A stretch of DNA of 64,000 nucleotides from Tenodera sinensis (lineage: Eukaryota; Arthropoda; Insecta; Mantodea; Mantidae): positions 107,005,904 to 107,069,903 of the forward strand of contig CM060968.1 in the NCBI GenBank assembly GCA_030765045.1. Direction: 5' to 3'. The notes below the pieces were generated by a model, which had not been told where the DNA came from, did no database searches, and was given only the letters and a program-made list of their open reading frames with translations. Of the stretch, positions 45,701 to 56,264 are shown in pieces. Position 1 is the first letter of the stretch; each line of letters opens with the position of its first letter. Made by a program: the position numbers and the translations under genes.

Positions 45701-45944
45701 ATTGTGCGGGCTTCGGTCGTCAAGGTCCAATTAGCCATCAGGATGCCATATTTCATGCGCGCTTTGGTGACAATTAATTAACCGCATAGTTCATATCGGA
45801 CCGTGAATCAACAAAATGGTTGAAATGATACTCAAAATGACCCGGGGCCTCCAGAGCTTTGAGTTATCCGACAATTGGCTTCTCAGGATGTACGAAAACC
45901 GTGGAAAAGTCTTATTTAGATAACTTACCCTAATTGAGATTCGA

Positions 45945-46530
45945 AATCGAAACCAAAGTTGTATTTAAGTTTAATGTCTTTCAAGGATGCGACACGAAGA
46001 TTTTGAAGATAATTGCTCCACCCTAAGCTACCCTTTACATGGAAACTTTTTCGAAAATTTTTATTTTCTTGAAAATATATGTAACGATTTTGATTAAAAT
46101 GCCATATGTTTGAGATATTTTTATGACAAATGAAATGTATATTTTGAATTTTCTGGCTATAGCCCATGAAGTCCTATTTACTCTGGTTTCTTTTGCATAA
46201 CTGGTAAACCTTAAGAGGTAGACCAAGTCTTACTATACAAAAATGTAGAGCTTGCTAAAAAACAATTTATGCCTAAATACATTTTTTTGCAGAGTGAACC
46301 ATTTCGGAGAGATTCTTCGTTATTTGTATAATTTTTGGAGAACTCATACTTGTGTCAAATGGAACATCGTTATTCAAGAAAACGAGGAATAAAATAGTTT
46401 CTGCAAATGCTTATCTCAACTAACACGAAGAAGATATAAGAATAAGAGTTTGTAAGAATGGTTAGTACAAGAGTAGAGAAAGTCATTAGTACAAGAGTAG
46501 AGAAAGTCATATGAGTGCAACACATCAGAT
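45945..46530 (-). mobile_element. Family A copy, reverse, 5' half, with duplicated terminus
   Basis: It runs from AAACCAAAGTTGTATTTAAG through ACTACCC-like, CCATTTCGGAGAGATTC and GCTTATCTCAACTAACACG blocks to the terminus. A 24-bp terminal unit containing AGAGTAGAGAAAGTCA occurs twice head to tail at 46462-46485 and 46486-46509. GAGTGCAACACATCAGA follows. The segment between the AACATCGTTATTCA block and the GAAAACGAG block is deleted. Confidence 0.8.
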
Positions 46531-48429
46531 TTTTAACCTTATTTAGTAGTACTATTGTTGTTGCAGAGAACGAGAATAGAAGCTCTCCAGCAGCAAATGA
46601 GATAATAAAAGTGGAGCTGCTATAACCTTTGCAAAACTTAAAGGCATATGGAGGCGGGCCGTACTACAGACTCCAGCGAATCCTAAGCTTGCCCCTCCTA
46701 CCAACGCTGCCGAATGTGGTACACGCATCTCACGCGCTCTTATGTCCAGAACCTCTGCCGGTACATGCACTACGCTTGGCAACAGCGCTCCGTTTGAGCA
46801 TTGGTCAGCGTTCACATGCCTTTAACTTTTGCGAGCAGTATAGTGCTTTATAAACGGCGCACCAGTAAGCGTATGTCACTCTCTTCTACAAGAGAAATTG
46901 GACGAGGAAGCTTTCCTTCACTCAGATTGCCATCTCAACCTGACCATCCTGCTTCTTCTAGAAGAATTCCCCGCCACATTTCACTTTTGAGAATTCCTGC
47001 CTATCAAGCTCTTTTTTCACTTTAGAATGACCAGCTGCATATCTCACATGAAAAGGCTGTTTCAGAAGGGGGAACAGCCCCAGACGAAGTGATGGAATCG
47101 GGCATGTGGAAACACGGAGAAAAAGAGGAACTTTATCCTTAAGTCGATCTTAGAAGACGGACACTATTGAAGAAACAGATCGAAAAGGGAGAGAAAAATG
47201 AGCTGAACAACCTACCCTCTACTCATCTTCTTTCCGGCTCTTTGTTCCCTCAGGCGCGTTCTTAACTTTCTTTCTTCTGCCTTCTGCACGTCGTTACAAC
47301 ATTAACGTCGGTTCTCTACACTCCATGGAATCGAACAGCATGAAAAATTACTCTTATTAGTTCAAATTTCTTAATACAGAAACGACGGTTTCTAGGACAG
47401 GGCGTCCACTAACATATGGAATTCATTTTCTCTGACAGAGATTTAAATTTCCTGACCGCAAAACTTAAAACACATATTTAAAGGTCTAGCCTCCTGCTCC
47501 AAAATGCCTATGGTCATCTAATTCTCACCTTTCAAACCATTCTAACTCTTTTAGTTAGCTAACATAGTTGATAAAATTAACAGAATGCTAAGATATACAA
47601 ATAACAATAATAATTAAAACACTGCAGACCTCGAGCATGAACACCAAAGAAAATACACGTAATCTATTCCTTAAAATATATTTGTACATTTCCATTTCTT
47701 TAATTTTTATCTGATGCATCTGGCTTCTACCATACCCATTGCTAGCCCTCTCTTCTTTAATTTAAAACTCTAATTTAAAAGGCAATTTATTTCTCGTTCT
47801 TGTACCTTGTATCCATCAACAGCTTATTGGCATGAAGGCAATGTCAATGGAGGCACAGAAGTTCCTTTCCCCAAAAAGTCTAAGGTAAATCCTTTTAAGA
47901 AAGTATTAACCCTAGTTAGCTTATTCATTTTCACATGTCTGATCTAACGCTTCACAACATTCAATAAATGGATGAAAGAAATGGCACTCAGCTTTTCGAC
48001 TCTATCTTCTCAAAAAAGGATTCACACCTTGAAGATACTTAAATGCTGAGAACCTGCCTTTCACAAGAGTGTCCTGCACGATTCTTTATATTCTGAAAAT
48101 GTGAATTGTGAAGAAAAATGGAAAGATTCAGTGAAAATGCTTGACAGCTGGTTATGAAAGTAAGACCCACAAGAAGAGGCAATACGACATAGATCGTAAA
48201 CTATGACACGAAGCCCATTTTATAGCATGAGAAACCTTCTTTAGCAAGAGGTTACTTACCTTGCAGTTCACCACAGCAAATAAAGTCCCCGGGATATGAG
48301 GTGTCGGGGAAATTGCCGTTTAGTCCGATATCCTCCCGCACCCTCTTTGTTTATGACAGGTCAGTTTTTTAATAGCTTTACTCCTTGTGTCGTATACCTT
48401 CTCTGTCACACGCACTCGCCGTCGACGCA
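46531..48429. other. Longest repeat-poor stretch of the window
   Basis: About 1.9 kb in which I recognise no repeat family, RNA or domain-bearing ORF. 46640-46860 is GC-richer with overlapping frames on both strands. Confidence 0.35.
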
Positions 48430-48885
48430 CTGTTTCCAAACATATAAGGGTAGCAAATTCCTGTCAGTGACTTTCCGTATAACTATTATTTTCAGGCGTG
48501 AAGACGAACATATTTACTGTAGGGAACCGCGAAGCTGATACGTTATAATAACGAATTAAATGAATTAATTAAAATGAAAATGTCATTAACCACATAAGAG
48601 CTTTAAGATTACGATGGTTTGGACAGATGAATCGAACCCCGAATGATAGAATGGTTAAAAGAATATGTAAATGGACCACAATGAAACCAAGATTAAGGGG
48701 CCTCCCAAAAATAAATGGTTAGATGATGTACTTGATGACATTAAGCATATCAAAATAACAAATTGGCCTGTTTGCGTATAAAATAGAGAAGTCTGGAAAC
48801 AAATTGCTGAGAAGACCAAAACTTTTGTAAAGTTGTAGTACCTCAGCAAGAAGAACAAGAAGAAACGTGAAGCTGTCACTGAATA
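48430..48885 (+). pseudogene. Non-LTR retrotransposon RT C-terminal remnant (LINE 3)
   Basis: Plus-strand reading gives ELNELIKMKMSLTT, RALRLRWFGQMNRTPNDRMV, KRICKWTTMKPR and WLDDVLDDIKHIKITNW, then EVWKQIAEKTKTF. These are the conserved 'LRWFGH...GRP.KRW.DDV...NW' tail blocks of arthropod LINE ORF2. An early stop, a frame change before KNKWLDD and later stops make it non-functional. The first ~290 bp (48430-48720) is almost the same sequence as 54680-54965 on the other strand. Confidence 0.8.
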
Positions 48886-49367
48886 CATTGCTTGAGGAAG
48901 ATTAACTCATCTCTAATCCTACACTTCCGTCATTGGCTCCCGAAAGACCTGATCGAGGTTGACCTTCTTTACTGTTTCTTGTCTAGTAATTTTATATTTT
49001 TTCTTCACTGTTTGTGTAGCGTTTCTTATGTGCTTGTACAGTGATTATCGTATGTTTTTATACAGCTTTATGTTGAGCGAGTGCTGTTAAACCATAACAG
49101 GATCATTAATATAACGTTCAAATATAGATAGAATATCTTATGAATGTATCTTATTGGATATTTCGGAAATTGGAAGGATAATATTTATAGTAATATTTAT
49201 AGTCCCACACAGTGCCCTCATATTTAGTTTTCTCTGAAACAATGAATACGCAGCTGTTTGGTTAAAATCATTCCACAAGTAGCTGGCCGCTAGGAGCGCT
49301 GATATTCGCTGCAGAAACACATTTCAGCTTCGTGACTGCAACGTAATAAATTGTGCACAAGACCTTG

Positions 49368-49463
49368 ATGATATTCACCGACGAATGCACTTTCACTCGG
49401 GACGGTATTGTGACCATGCACTACAAACATGTTTGGGCAGACAAAATTCGCGTGCCCAAGTGA
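49368..49463 (+). pseudogene. DDE transposase fragment (DUF4817/Tc1-mariner type)
   Basis: A short open stretch reads MIFTDECTFTRDGIVTMHY and then KHVWADK before a stop. The 'FTDE.TFTRDG...H.W' pattern is the block around the first catalytic aspartate of the same transposase group as 32195-33275. The flanking sequence (about 49260-49520) is compatible with more of the gene in broken frames, but I cannot assign it. The fragment is from a different family member, since FTDECTF replaces FSDETSF. Confidence 0.5.
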
Positions 49464-49539
49464 TATAGCCATCAACACCAGACCATTGTTAACCGTGGTA
49501 GCTCTGCGCTCTAGAAGGCGAAAATGTTATATAGAAACA

Positions 49540-49650
49540 TTTTAATTACTTTTGACTGTCTCAAAAATGGCTCGAACAGTTTTGACCACAATACAATATG
49601 TTTAAGATATCTGCAAGACAAGTGTGAAACAATATCTGTATGTTTCTTTT
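49540..49650 (-). mobile_element. Short family A fragment
   Basis: CTCAAAAATGGCTCGAACAG, TTTTGACCACAATACAATAT and GTTTAAGATATCTGCAAGAC match the reverse family A middle (compare 30725-30790). Confidence 0.5.
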
Positions 49651-49869
49651 GTATGTTCGTTGCAGTGTAATTTTGAAATTATTGTAATGATTTAGCAGGT
49701 TTATATTTCTAAGGCACGATCTCAATTCCTTACCTTTTTACTGCTTATTGTGCCTTAATATTGGAGCCCATTTTAAAACGAGTTGCTGTCAGTAAAGCTA
49801 CAGTTACCTTATAAGTGACAAGATTTAATCCTAATATACCTCTGACCTCTATCTTCTTTATACTGTTTT

Positions 49870-50445
49870 AGTACCTAGGCGGCCGAGCTTCGCTCGGCTT
49901 TTCTTTTTCTTTTTTTTAAATCGTGATTTTTGGGAGAAGATATTTATTTAGATAAACTTGAAAAGCAAAATGTTAACTAATTATAAATTTTCGTCCTAAT
50001 TGTTGGAGCCGTTTCAGTGACGAGACCTTTAATGTCCTGGCTTCTTTGTTGAAATTGGCCCATTAACAGAGAAATTATGGCCAAAATAAGGTTTCGACTA
50101 ATTGTGACTGTTACGCGCAGATTAATATAGCTTGACTTTCGTTAAGTTTTCTGAAAGCTCTTGACGATATCTTTAATATCCTGGCTTGTTTGTTGAAATT
50201 GGCCCATTAACAGAGAAATTATGGCCAAAATAAGATTTAGAGTAATTGTGACTGTTACGCGTAAAATCGCGTTTTTTTTTTTTTTTTTTTTTTTTTTTTC
50301 AGGAGATACCTATATAGATAAAATTAATAAGCGAAAACCCTGTCTGAATACAAAATTTGAGCGAAATCGTTAGAGCCGTTTCCAAGTTGCCTGAATATAT
50401 ATACCCAAGAATTGCTCGTTTAAATATATAATATTTGTATTTATA
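49870..50445 (+). mobile_element. Unclassified repeat with hairpin and internal duplication
   Basis: The start is GGCCGAGCTTCGCTCGGC, a 7-bp-stem, TTC-loop hairpin (49882-49898) followed by a T-rich run. A block of about 90 bp (CTGGCTTCTTTGTTG, GGCCCATTAACAGAGAAATT, ATGGCCAAAATAAG, GACTGTTACGCG) occurs twice with a 144-bp period (about 50021 and 50165). The end is GAAATCGTTAGAGCCGTTTC and AGAATTGCTCGTTTAAATAT. Similar 3' tails are common in arthropod repeats, but I cannot place this one in a superfamily. Confidence 0.45.
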
Positions 50446-50569
50446 ACGCACTTAGAGTACAGAGCAATTGATAAACTCTAATTTACTTTTGTGTTCTAGA
50501 TTTCAAATAGGTACATTGCATTCCCTTTACCAACCGTTGCTATTTATTTAAAAAAAAAAAAGAAGACAT

Positions 50570-50906
50570 AAAACGATCGGCTTCCAAAGCCTCCATACGT
50601 ACTTTTCATTTACTTTTGAGGCCTTAAAAAGAAACCATCTCAAACGTTATGTGCATCTTGAATTTTTGGAAATAGGCTCTGAAGGCTTATAGTACAGTAC
50701 CCATCCCTTAACCACCACATTCCAGGAAGTTTTAAAATGTCCCTCGACTTTCTTCCGCTGCTAATGACATGAACACAATAGAAAGGGTCCTCTCAATATA
50801 CTCTTAGCAAAAGAATCTGCGATTATCAAGTCGGTTAAGCACTGTTGTGCATTCAGTTTCTGAAAGGTAGTGGGATGAGGAAGGCCGTTAAGGTATGGGG
50901 CATAAC

Positions 50907-50969
<63 letters not shown>

Positions 50970-51312
50970 GAACCATACTACACAAACACCTACGCGTTTT
51001 GGAAGTTGGTCATTTCCAAGTTACTGCTTGTAACTGGTTTGAATTTGCAAATACTTAAACTGTTCTCCACCGGGAAGCCGCTATTCGTTTCTTTTTTGCC
51101 ATGCTAATGCAAAGAGCATGACATTTCAAAGCCATTAATAATGACACGCTCTTTAAAAATCTACAATTCCTTTACTTAACTGTATCCTGCAACGAAATGT
51201 ATAAATGTGAATCAAAATTTATCTGGGTTAACAGAAAATAAAATATATTGTTAAAACAGTTTATTGAGAAGTGAGTGAGTAGAGAGCATCATATGAATGC
51301 AACGTCAGACTT
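50570..51312 (-). mobile_element. Old, diverged family A copy
   Basis: Reverse-oriented blocks GAAATAGGCTCTGAAGGCT, CCATGCTAATGCAAAGAGC and AAAATTTATCTGGGTTAACA lead to the terminus GAGTAGAGAGCATCATATGA followed by ATGCAACGTCAGAC. A TG/GA microsatellite (50907-50971) sits inside it, not at the AC position of the young copies. Confidence 0.5.
50907..50971. repeat. (TG)n-(AG)n microsatellite
   Basis: Ten TG units pass directly into about twenty AG units. Confidence 0.96.
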
Positions 51313-51877
51313 TTTCTAATCCACTGCTGCAGACTGGTGTTGCGCGTAACGTTTACATTTTCGTTGTTCCCTCTCTACCTGCAGAGAATCGCCTTATTTA
51401 TAGCGTTTTACGCTCATTTTAACGCAACATCCCAAAAAATAATCGCTTGTGCTATCACGGCTCGTCCCCAACCACAGAGAAGCAGGAGTGGGGAGACCGT
51501 AAACCGCTAACATGCTATGCCGTAATTTATTGCTATGTCCCCAAATAGAGACTCGTTTTAAAACGCGTTAGTGGTTAATTCAGCATTAAAATAATTAAGC
51601 ATCAGTAGCTGTCAGCAACCTAATATTCAGACCGTAATTTAATATCCGTTTGACCTGAGCACACCATAGACTGGTGGTTTTTCCGTTTAATATGGCTTTT
51701 GCTATCTTTAATATACGTTCCATCTGCTTCCATGCCGAACGTCGAGCGCAAAACATGCTGTTTATGATTCCGCTTAGTATTTAAAAATACGATACCACGT
51801 GTAGATACATACATTCCAATTATAAGGTGACTAGAGGACTGAAGAGAACATTTAATTCTTTCCCATAAAACAGGGTG
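51313..51877. other. Unassigned DNA
   Basis: No gene or repeat recognised. Confidence 0.35.
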
Positions 51878-51881
51878 TTAA

Positions 51882-53094
51882 GGGGAGTTAGGGGTGAGTT
51901 TAGGAAATTCTACAATTTTTAGCTAGCAGTACCAAATTTTAACCACGTTAATATAGTGTTTAGATATGCAGCTGTACAAAATTTTAAGTATGTAAGTCAA
52001 ATAGTTTTTTAATTAAAAACGTTTAATTGATTATAAAGATACTCTGATTAAAAATGCTCCTTGCGTAATAATTTTTGAATGTTTGGCATGAAACTTGGTG
52101 ATCTGATGCATCATGTACCTGAAAGTCATAATTGCTCTGGATTTTCATTTTACACCAGATTTTAAGTTTTTTTAACTTCCCATCGGAATTTGAATGTGAA
52201 TATGTTCAACATTACTTGGCTGACATCAAAATCCAGAGCAATTTTGGAGCCTTATATGAATAAGAACACATCCTGAAATTTTCAAAAGAATCCCTTAAGA
52301 ACTCTGGCGCAAGGAGTTTATTAGCTGCGTGAAAATGCTGAGAAAAAAGAAAGTGAGAAAAACAGCATTAAACTTTTAAAACGTTCTAACCTCATCAGAG
52401 CTGTGTTCCAGCATAGGTTTCACTTTCTGACCTCGTATCCTCTTCTGTGCTGAACATTTCTGCAATTTATGGGCTCTCCTTGTGTGTATTTGTTTCCTGG
52501 CACTGCATTTTTTACTCTGAATACATCTTCTAGCATTGCACTTTTGACAAATATATTATATTCCTAAGATTATTGAACACCTGAATTGACTTCACACACC
52601 CCATATTAAACTCCATTACAGTTTTCAGTACTGCAAGTTCAAGTTTATTCCTAGACACACACCTATTTTGAACAGATAGTTCCACGCAACATTGTGAAGA
52701 CATTCATTCGAGTTCTGTGTCTACCCTTGGCATAGCGTTCTAGCAGCTGATCAGAACCAAGTCGCTGATCCGGAGGTTGAATTTTAGTTACCACTTCTGG
52801 AAACAACTTGCAGGACATTTTCTTGTGATTTTGTGGATGAAGATTGAGGATTATTTACATGATTGAGTTTCTGATCCGTCGATATTCAGTCTCGGTGGGT
52901 GCGCACGCCTAACCACCAGCCATTTAATCACTATGCATCACTATTTAAAAATGGCCGCCAGACCTTTAAAAATGGCGCTGTCATGAAAGTCATTGCCCTT
53001 TTTAATAGACAGAACATTGAACAATTTTTCAACATAAAAATCTAAAAATCAACTTTTGTTTACCAAATGGGCCAAATCTCACCCCTAAGTCCCC
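51882..53094. mobile_element. TTAA-target DNA element, ~1.2 kb
   Basis: Both sides carry TTAA (51878-51881 and 53095-53098). The left end GGGGAGTTAGGGGTGAG is matched by CTCACCCCTAAGTCCCC at the right, a 16/17 inverted repeat that continues with a TTT/AAAT match. TTAA duplications occur in piggyBac and Kolobok-type elements. The left third holds a second, imperfect inverted repeat: AATTGCTCTGGATTTTC near 52135 against AAAATCCAGAGCAATTTTGG near 52230, and GCTCCTTGCG against GCGCAAGGAG. Minus-strand transposase remains lie at 52400-52845. Confidence 0.8.
52400..52845 (-). pseudogene. C-terminal transposase remnant inside the TTAA element
   Basis: Three consecutive minus-strand frames read as one decayed protein end. 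The first has MSCKLFPEVVTKIQPPDQRL and LLERYAKGRHRTRMN. After a stop and frame change come RCVSRNKLELAVLKTVMEFN and MGCVKSIQVFNNL. Last is a basic tail with CNARRCIQSKKCSARKQIHT and LQKCSAQKRIRGQKV. The order 'LL.R...G+TQN.NES..., K..F..+..LE.AV..AV..FN.G, basic tail' is what I recall from proteins annotated with a Mutator-like transposase domain (PF20700), many of which look like TTAA-element transposases. That assignment comes from memory and needs a profile search. It has at least two frame breaks and is dead. Confidence 0.55.
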
Positions 53095-53099
53095 TTAAA

Positions 53100-53640
53100 G
53101 AACTACCGAAATAAATTAGGAGATTGTAGACGTGACTGATATAAGTAATGTGAAATAGGCAATGTATGGTGCGCGGCTAAACAGCACGCAGTTACAGTTG
53201 CACCTCACGATGTCAGAGGTGCAAATGTAAGGAATTCCACTCTGTCGTCTGGCGTGTTTTCCTTCTTACTCATTTTCAAAATTTCACACTTACGTTTGAG
53301 CCCTTATATGGCGCTCAAATTAAAGTAATCATAATCATCGTAATTCCCGCTTCGGGTTTGACAAGCATTATAGTGCACCGTTGCCTCCAAGTGCTTAGCA
53401 GAGTTTTACATCGCATAGTCGCCAGGCTAATTAGCTGTTCCCGCTCGACAACTGGCCGAAACTTCCGGCGCATGCGCATCGACCGAAAATTCTTCTACAT
53501 CGAAGCTAGGCCTGTTAGGAGAAGAGAGTTGTTCTGTCTTGCGACATCTTCAGTAAAGATGGCCATGGAGTCTACAATGGCCGAAAGCTCGACATTTATA
53601 AATCTAACACGGCTGATCACCCGCGAAGACCTTATCCACA
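53100..53640 (+). other. CpG-containing unassigned block with promoter-like motifs
   Basis: CTTCCGGCGCATGCGCA (about 53464-53480) combines an ETS-type CTTCCGG with an NRF-1/Ewg-type GCGCATGCGC palindrome. AAGATGGCC follows near 53558. An open frame (53358-53687) ends in NLTRLITREDLIHKL, a string I associate with repeated arthropod sequences rather than a known host protein. The block is cut off by family A at about 53645. Confidence 0.3.
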
Positions 53641-53644
53641 AATT

Positions 53645-54255
53645 ATTTAGTCATAAATTTGTGTGTTTTAGCGAGATCTACATCTAAGAGTTTGTCTATC
53701 TGTTACCGTTAACGAGTTATTCAGAACTCATCCAGAGTAAACAGGACTACATAGGCTACAGCCAGCAAATTCAAAATAGGTATAAATTTAATTTGTCATA
53801 AAAATATTTCTAACATATGTCATTTTAATCAAAATCGTTAGAGTCATTTTCAAGAAAATCAAAATGTTCGAGGTTGGTCAGGGAATTGACCTAGTTTGTG
53901 AATGTAAACAGGTCGGGCACTTTCGCCTTCGTTTAATGTTTTGGGAGCCAATGCTTGTGATTGGCCTACACTCGAACAGTAAACACGGAAGGACAAGGCA
54001 GGATATGAGTTTGTTTTCAGAACACACCGTTACGGTGTTTTGTTTATGTACTGAGCTAGGGAAAGTGACCACCCACACAATCTGCAGTGTTGCCAGCTTG
54101 TTTTCAACCAACGTAAAATATTTCCGTAGGAAATGGTCAGGGACAAAAACATAAGATATAAAATGTCTTCCAAATACCGAGGTCTACCACTGGTTTAAAT
54201 TAATGACTTCCCTTCCACCCGGTATATTTCCAGTAGAGAAAGTAAAAAGCTGTTC
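53645..54255 (+). mobile_element. Family A fragment carrying a nested MITE B piece
   Basis: 53645-53868 is family A middle (GTGTTTTAGCGAGATCTACA, GTTAACGAGTTATTCAGAAC, AATCAAAATCGTTAGAGTC, AATCAAAATGTTCG). It is then replaced by MITE B and resumes at TTTCCAGTAGAGAAAGTAAA (54228-54250), the family A 3' terminus. Confidence 0.7.
53868..54226 (+). mobile_element. MITE B, 5'-truncated copy inside family A
   Basis: GAGGTTGGTCAGGGAATTGA onward aligns block by block with 26310-26676 (TAAACAGGTCGGGC, TGTTGCCAGCTTGTTTTC, ACCGAGGTCTACCACTGGTT). It ends with the intact TIR GACTTCCCTTCCACCCGGTA and TA. The left 330 bp of the complete element are missing. Confidence 0.75.
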
Positions 54256-54485
54256 TACAATTTCAGAATTCACTTTTTCCAATGTCTCGGATGTTAAACA
54301 TTTTTCACCTGCATACTTAGACGACAGCACACCCATAACCACATTCGTAACATATCTGTAGCGTCTGTTGTTTCGTCAACTGAAGTCTAGATTTTATTAC
54401 AACTGACAATGTTTCTAACATTGGCGTCGTAGCAAATGGGTAAATAAACTTTTCGCACTGTTGACTCACTTCGAATACACATATG

Positions 54486-54656
54486 GTCGTCCTTTGGACT
54501 TCCCCCAACATCTCTCTTAGAGTAGAAGCAAAAAGAGCCATATGATCTATAGTATCACCCATGCCTTAACGGCCTTCCTCATTCCACCGCCTTTTAGAGT
54601 GCCAACTGGTCTCGTGGACAGAGCTGTCACGTCTTTTATTTCGGTCGCCCTTTAGA
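54486..54656 (+). repeat. Repeat F copy 1 (170 bp)
   Basis: It shares TTCCCCCAACATCTCTCTTA, GAGTAGAAGCAAAAAGAGCC, GGCCTTCCTC and GTGCCAACTGGTCTCGTGGA with 57077-57249 at high identity. ACTGGTCTCGTGGACAGAGC is vaguely A-box-like, so both may be SINE heads with upstream flank. Confidence 0.75.
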
Positions 54657-54659
54657 GCC

Positions 54660-54965
54660 TCTTTGGAGAAGTACATCATCTAACCATCTATTTTTGGGAC
54701 GTCCCCTTATCTTGGTTTCATTGTGGTCCATTTATATATTCTTTTAACCATTCTATCATTCGGGGTTCGATTTGTGTGTCCAAACCATCGTAATCTTAAA
54801 GCTCTTATGTGCTTAATGATATTTTCATTTTTGATTAATTCATTTAATTCGTTATTATAACGTATGAGCTTCGCGGTTACCTGCAGTAAATATGTTTGTC
54901 TTCGCACCTGAAAATAATAGCTATACGGAAAGAAAGTCACTGACAGGAATTTGCTACCCTTATCT
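54660..54965 (-). pseudogene. Non-LTR retrotransposon RT C-terminal remnant (LINE 3 family)
   Basis: The minus strand holds one clean open stretch (54707-54940) reading VTAKLIRYNNELNELIKNEN, IIKHIRALRLRWFGHTNRTP and NDRMVKRIYKWTTMKPR. These are the residues before and including the LRWFGH block of LINE ORF2. It stops before the GRP/KRW block, where PRLRG would follow in the sister copy at 48430-48885. It is near identical to that copy in inverted orientation. Confidence 0.8.
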
Positions 54966-55420
54966 GTTTGGAAACATCAAGAACAGCACTCGCAAGGCAA
55001 TGCTTCACTAGTTCGTAGAGTACTACGTTAAGTTGTTTTCCACTCTTGCGTCTAGTATCAGTTGTTTGCACATTTGATGGTCGTACTGTACTTATGATGT
55101 CATTCACACTCTGCGTCCAGCTAACCTGTATCGCATGCGAACGCACATCCCTCCGGCCTTTATTCATGAGCAGTCAAAGGTTGCACTAAGTTAGACGACT
55201 CATAATGCAATTATTAGACAAGAATTGAATATTTTTTGCAGTAAAGGATAAAATAGAAGAACATAAAAATGGAAGGCACATTTGGAACAAGTGGAGGAAA
55301 TGATTCTAAAGATGGCCTTGCCAACAAACCTAAAGGAAATGACATAGAATGGTCAGTTGAAAGGTGGGTTGGAGGCCAAAACAGATCGACTGGCCCAATC
55401 TGTGAAAGGCAGAGTATTGT
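54966..55420. other. Unassigned DNA
   Basis: Frames of 76 and about 50 codons precede the AAT tract without a recognisable domain. Confidence 0.35.
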
Positions 55421-55598
<178 letters not shown>

Positions 55599-56039
55599 GT
55601 CAACCTAAACGCTAAACCATATTATCGGCATAATTTGCTCTATTCTCACCTATGCAGGCTTCGCTAAGTAACGGTTAATACGCATCTTTTGTGAAACAAA
55701 TATGGATCATAGCATGTACAAAGGCAAGCGGAGATTTCCTTGAGGTCAATTTGATCTGATTACAGAAGAGCATGATGGGTATTGTGGTTTTAAGGTGCGG
55801 ATCTATTCCGCCACAACGCAGCTGTCACATCACTTCGAGGATAACGCAAACATCCGTTAGAGGAAGTCGTTAGCGGACTTCTTCCAATCAATACGCTTTA
55901 GCGGAAATAACTCCAGGAGCTCTTCTTGAGATATATTAAATTTCGTTTCAACCTGCTTTGAATGAAAAAAGCGTTGATGTCTCGAGGCAATCATATTATA
56001 CACAGGCCCTATGCGAAATTGTATTTTCATTAACAGTTG
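55599..56039. other. Unassigned DNA
   Basis: No gene or repeat recognised. Confidence 0.35.
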
Positions 56040-56223
56040 GTTTTTTTTACTTTCTCTACTGCTTACCTATTTTAAGTAGAGGAAACATTGTACTGCACCC
56101 AAAAAATGCATTTTCAGATTTCACCAGAGACAACGTTTTGGAACTCCCTGAGTCATAAAACAGAAGCAGTTTTAGAATAGAATTAAGGACTACACAGACT
56201 ATTTGCAGAAAATTCAAGATATT
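56040..56223 (-). mobile_element. Family A 3' end fragment, reverse
   Basis: It starts TTTACTTTCTCTACTGCTTA, the inverted 3' terminus, and continues ATTGTACTGCACCCAAAAAA, TTTCACCAGAGAC and CAGAAGCAG. GCAGAAAATTCAAGATATTG follows, where the LTR element takes over. Confidence 0.6.
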
Positions 56224-56264
56224 GTGACGAAATGAGGAGTTGGCACTTCCCACTCCTGACACCA
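56224..56264 (-). promoter_or_regulatory. tRNA-Leu primer-binding site next to LTR copy 2
   Basis: On the minus strand the LTR end is followed at once by TGGTGTCAGGAGTGGGA (56248-56264). This is complementary to the 3' end of an insect-type tRNA-Leu including CCA. A few more internal bases follow before truncation at family A. Confidence 0.7.

Noticed and set aside
50761..51033. Leucine/serine-rich and arginine/glutamate-rich ORFs
   Set aside because: They are translations of the TG/AG microsatellite.
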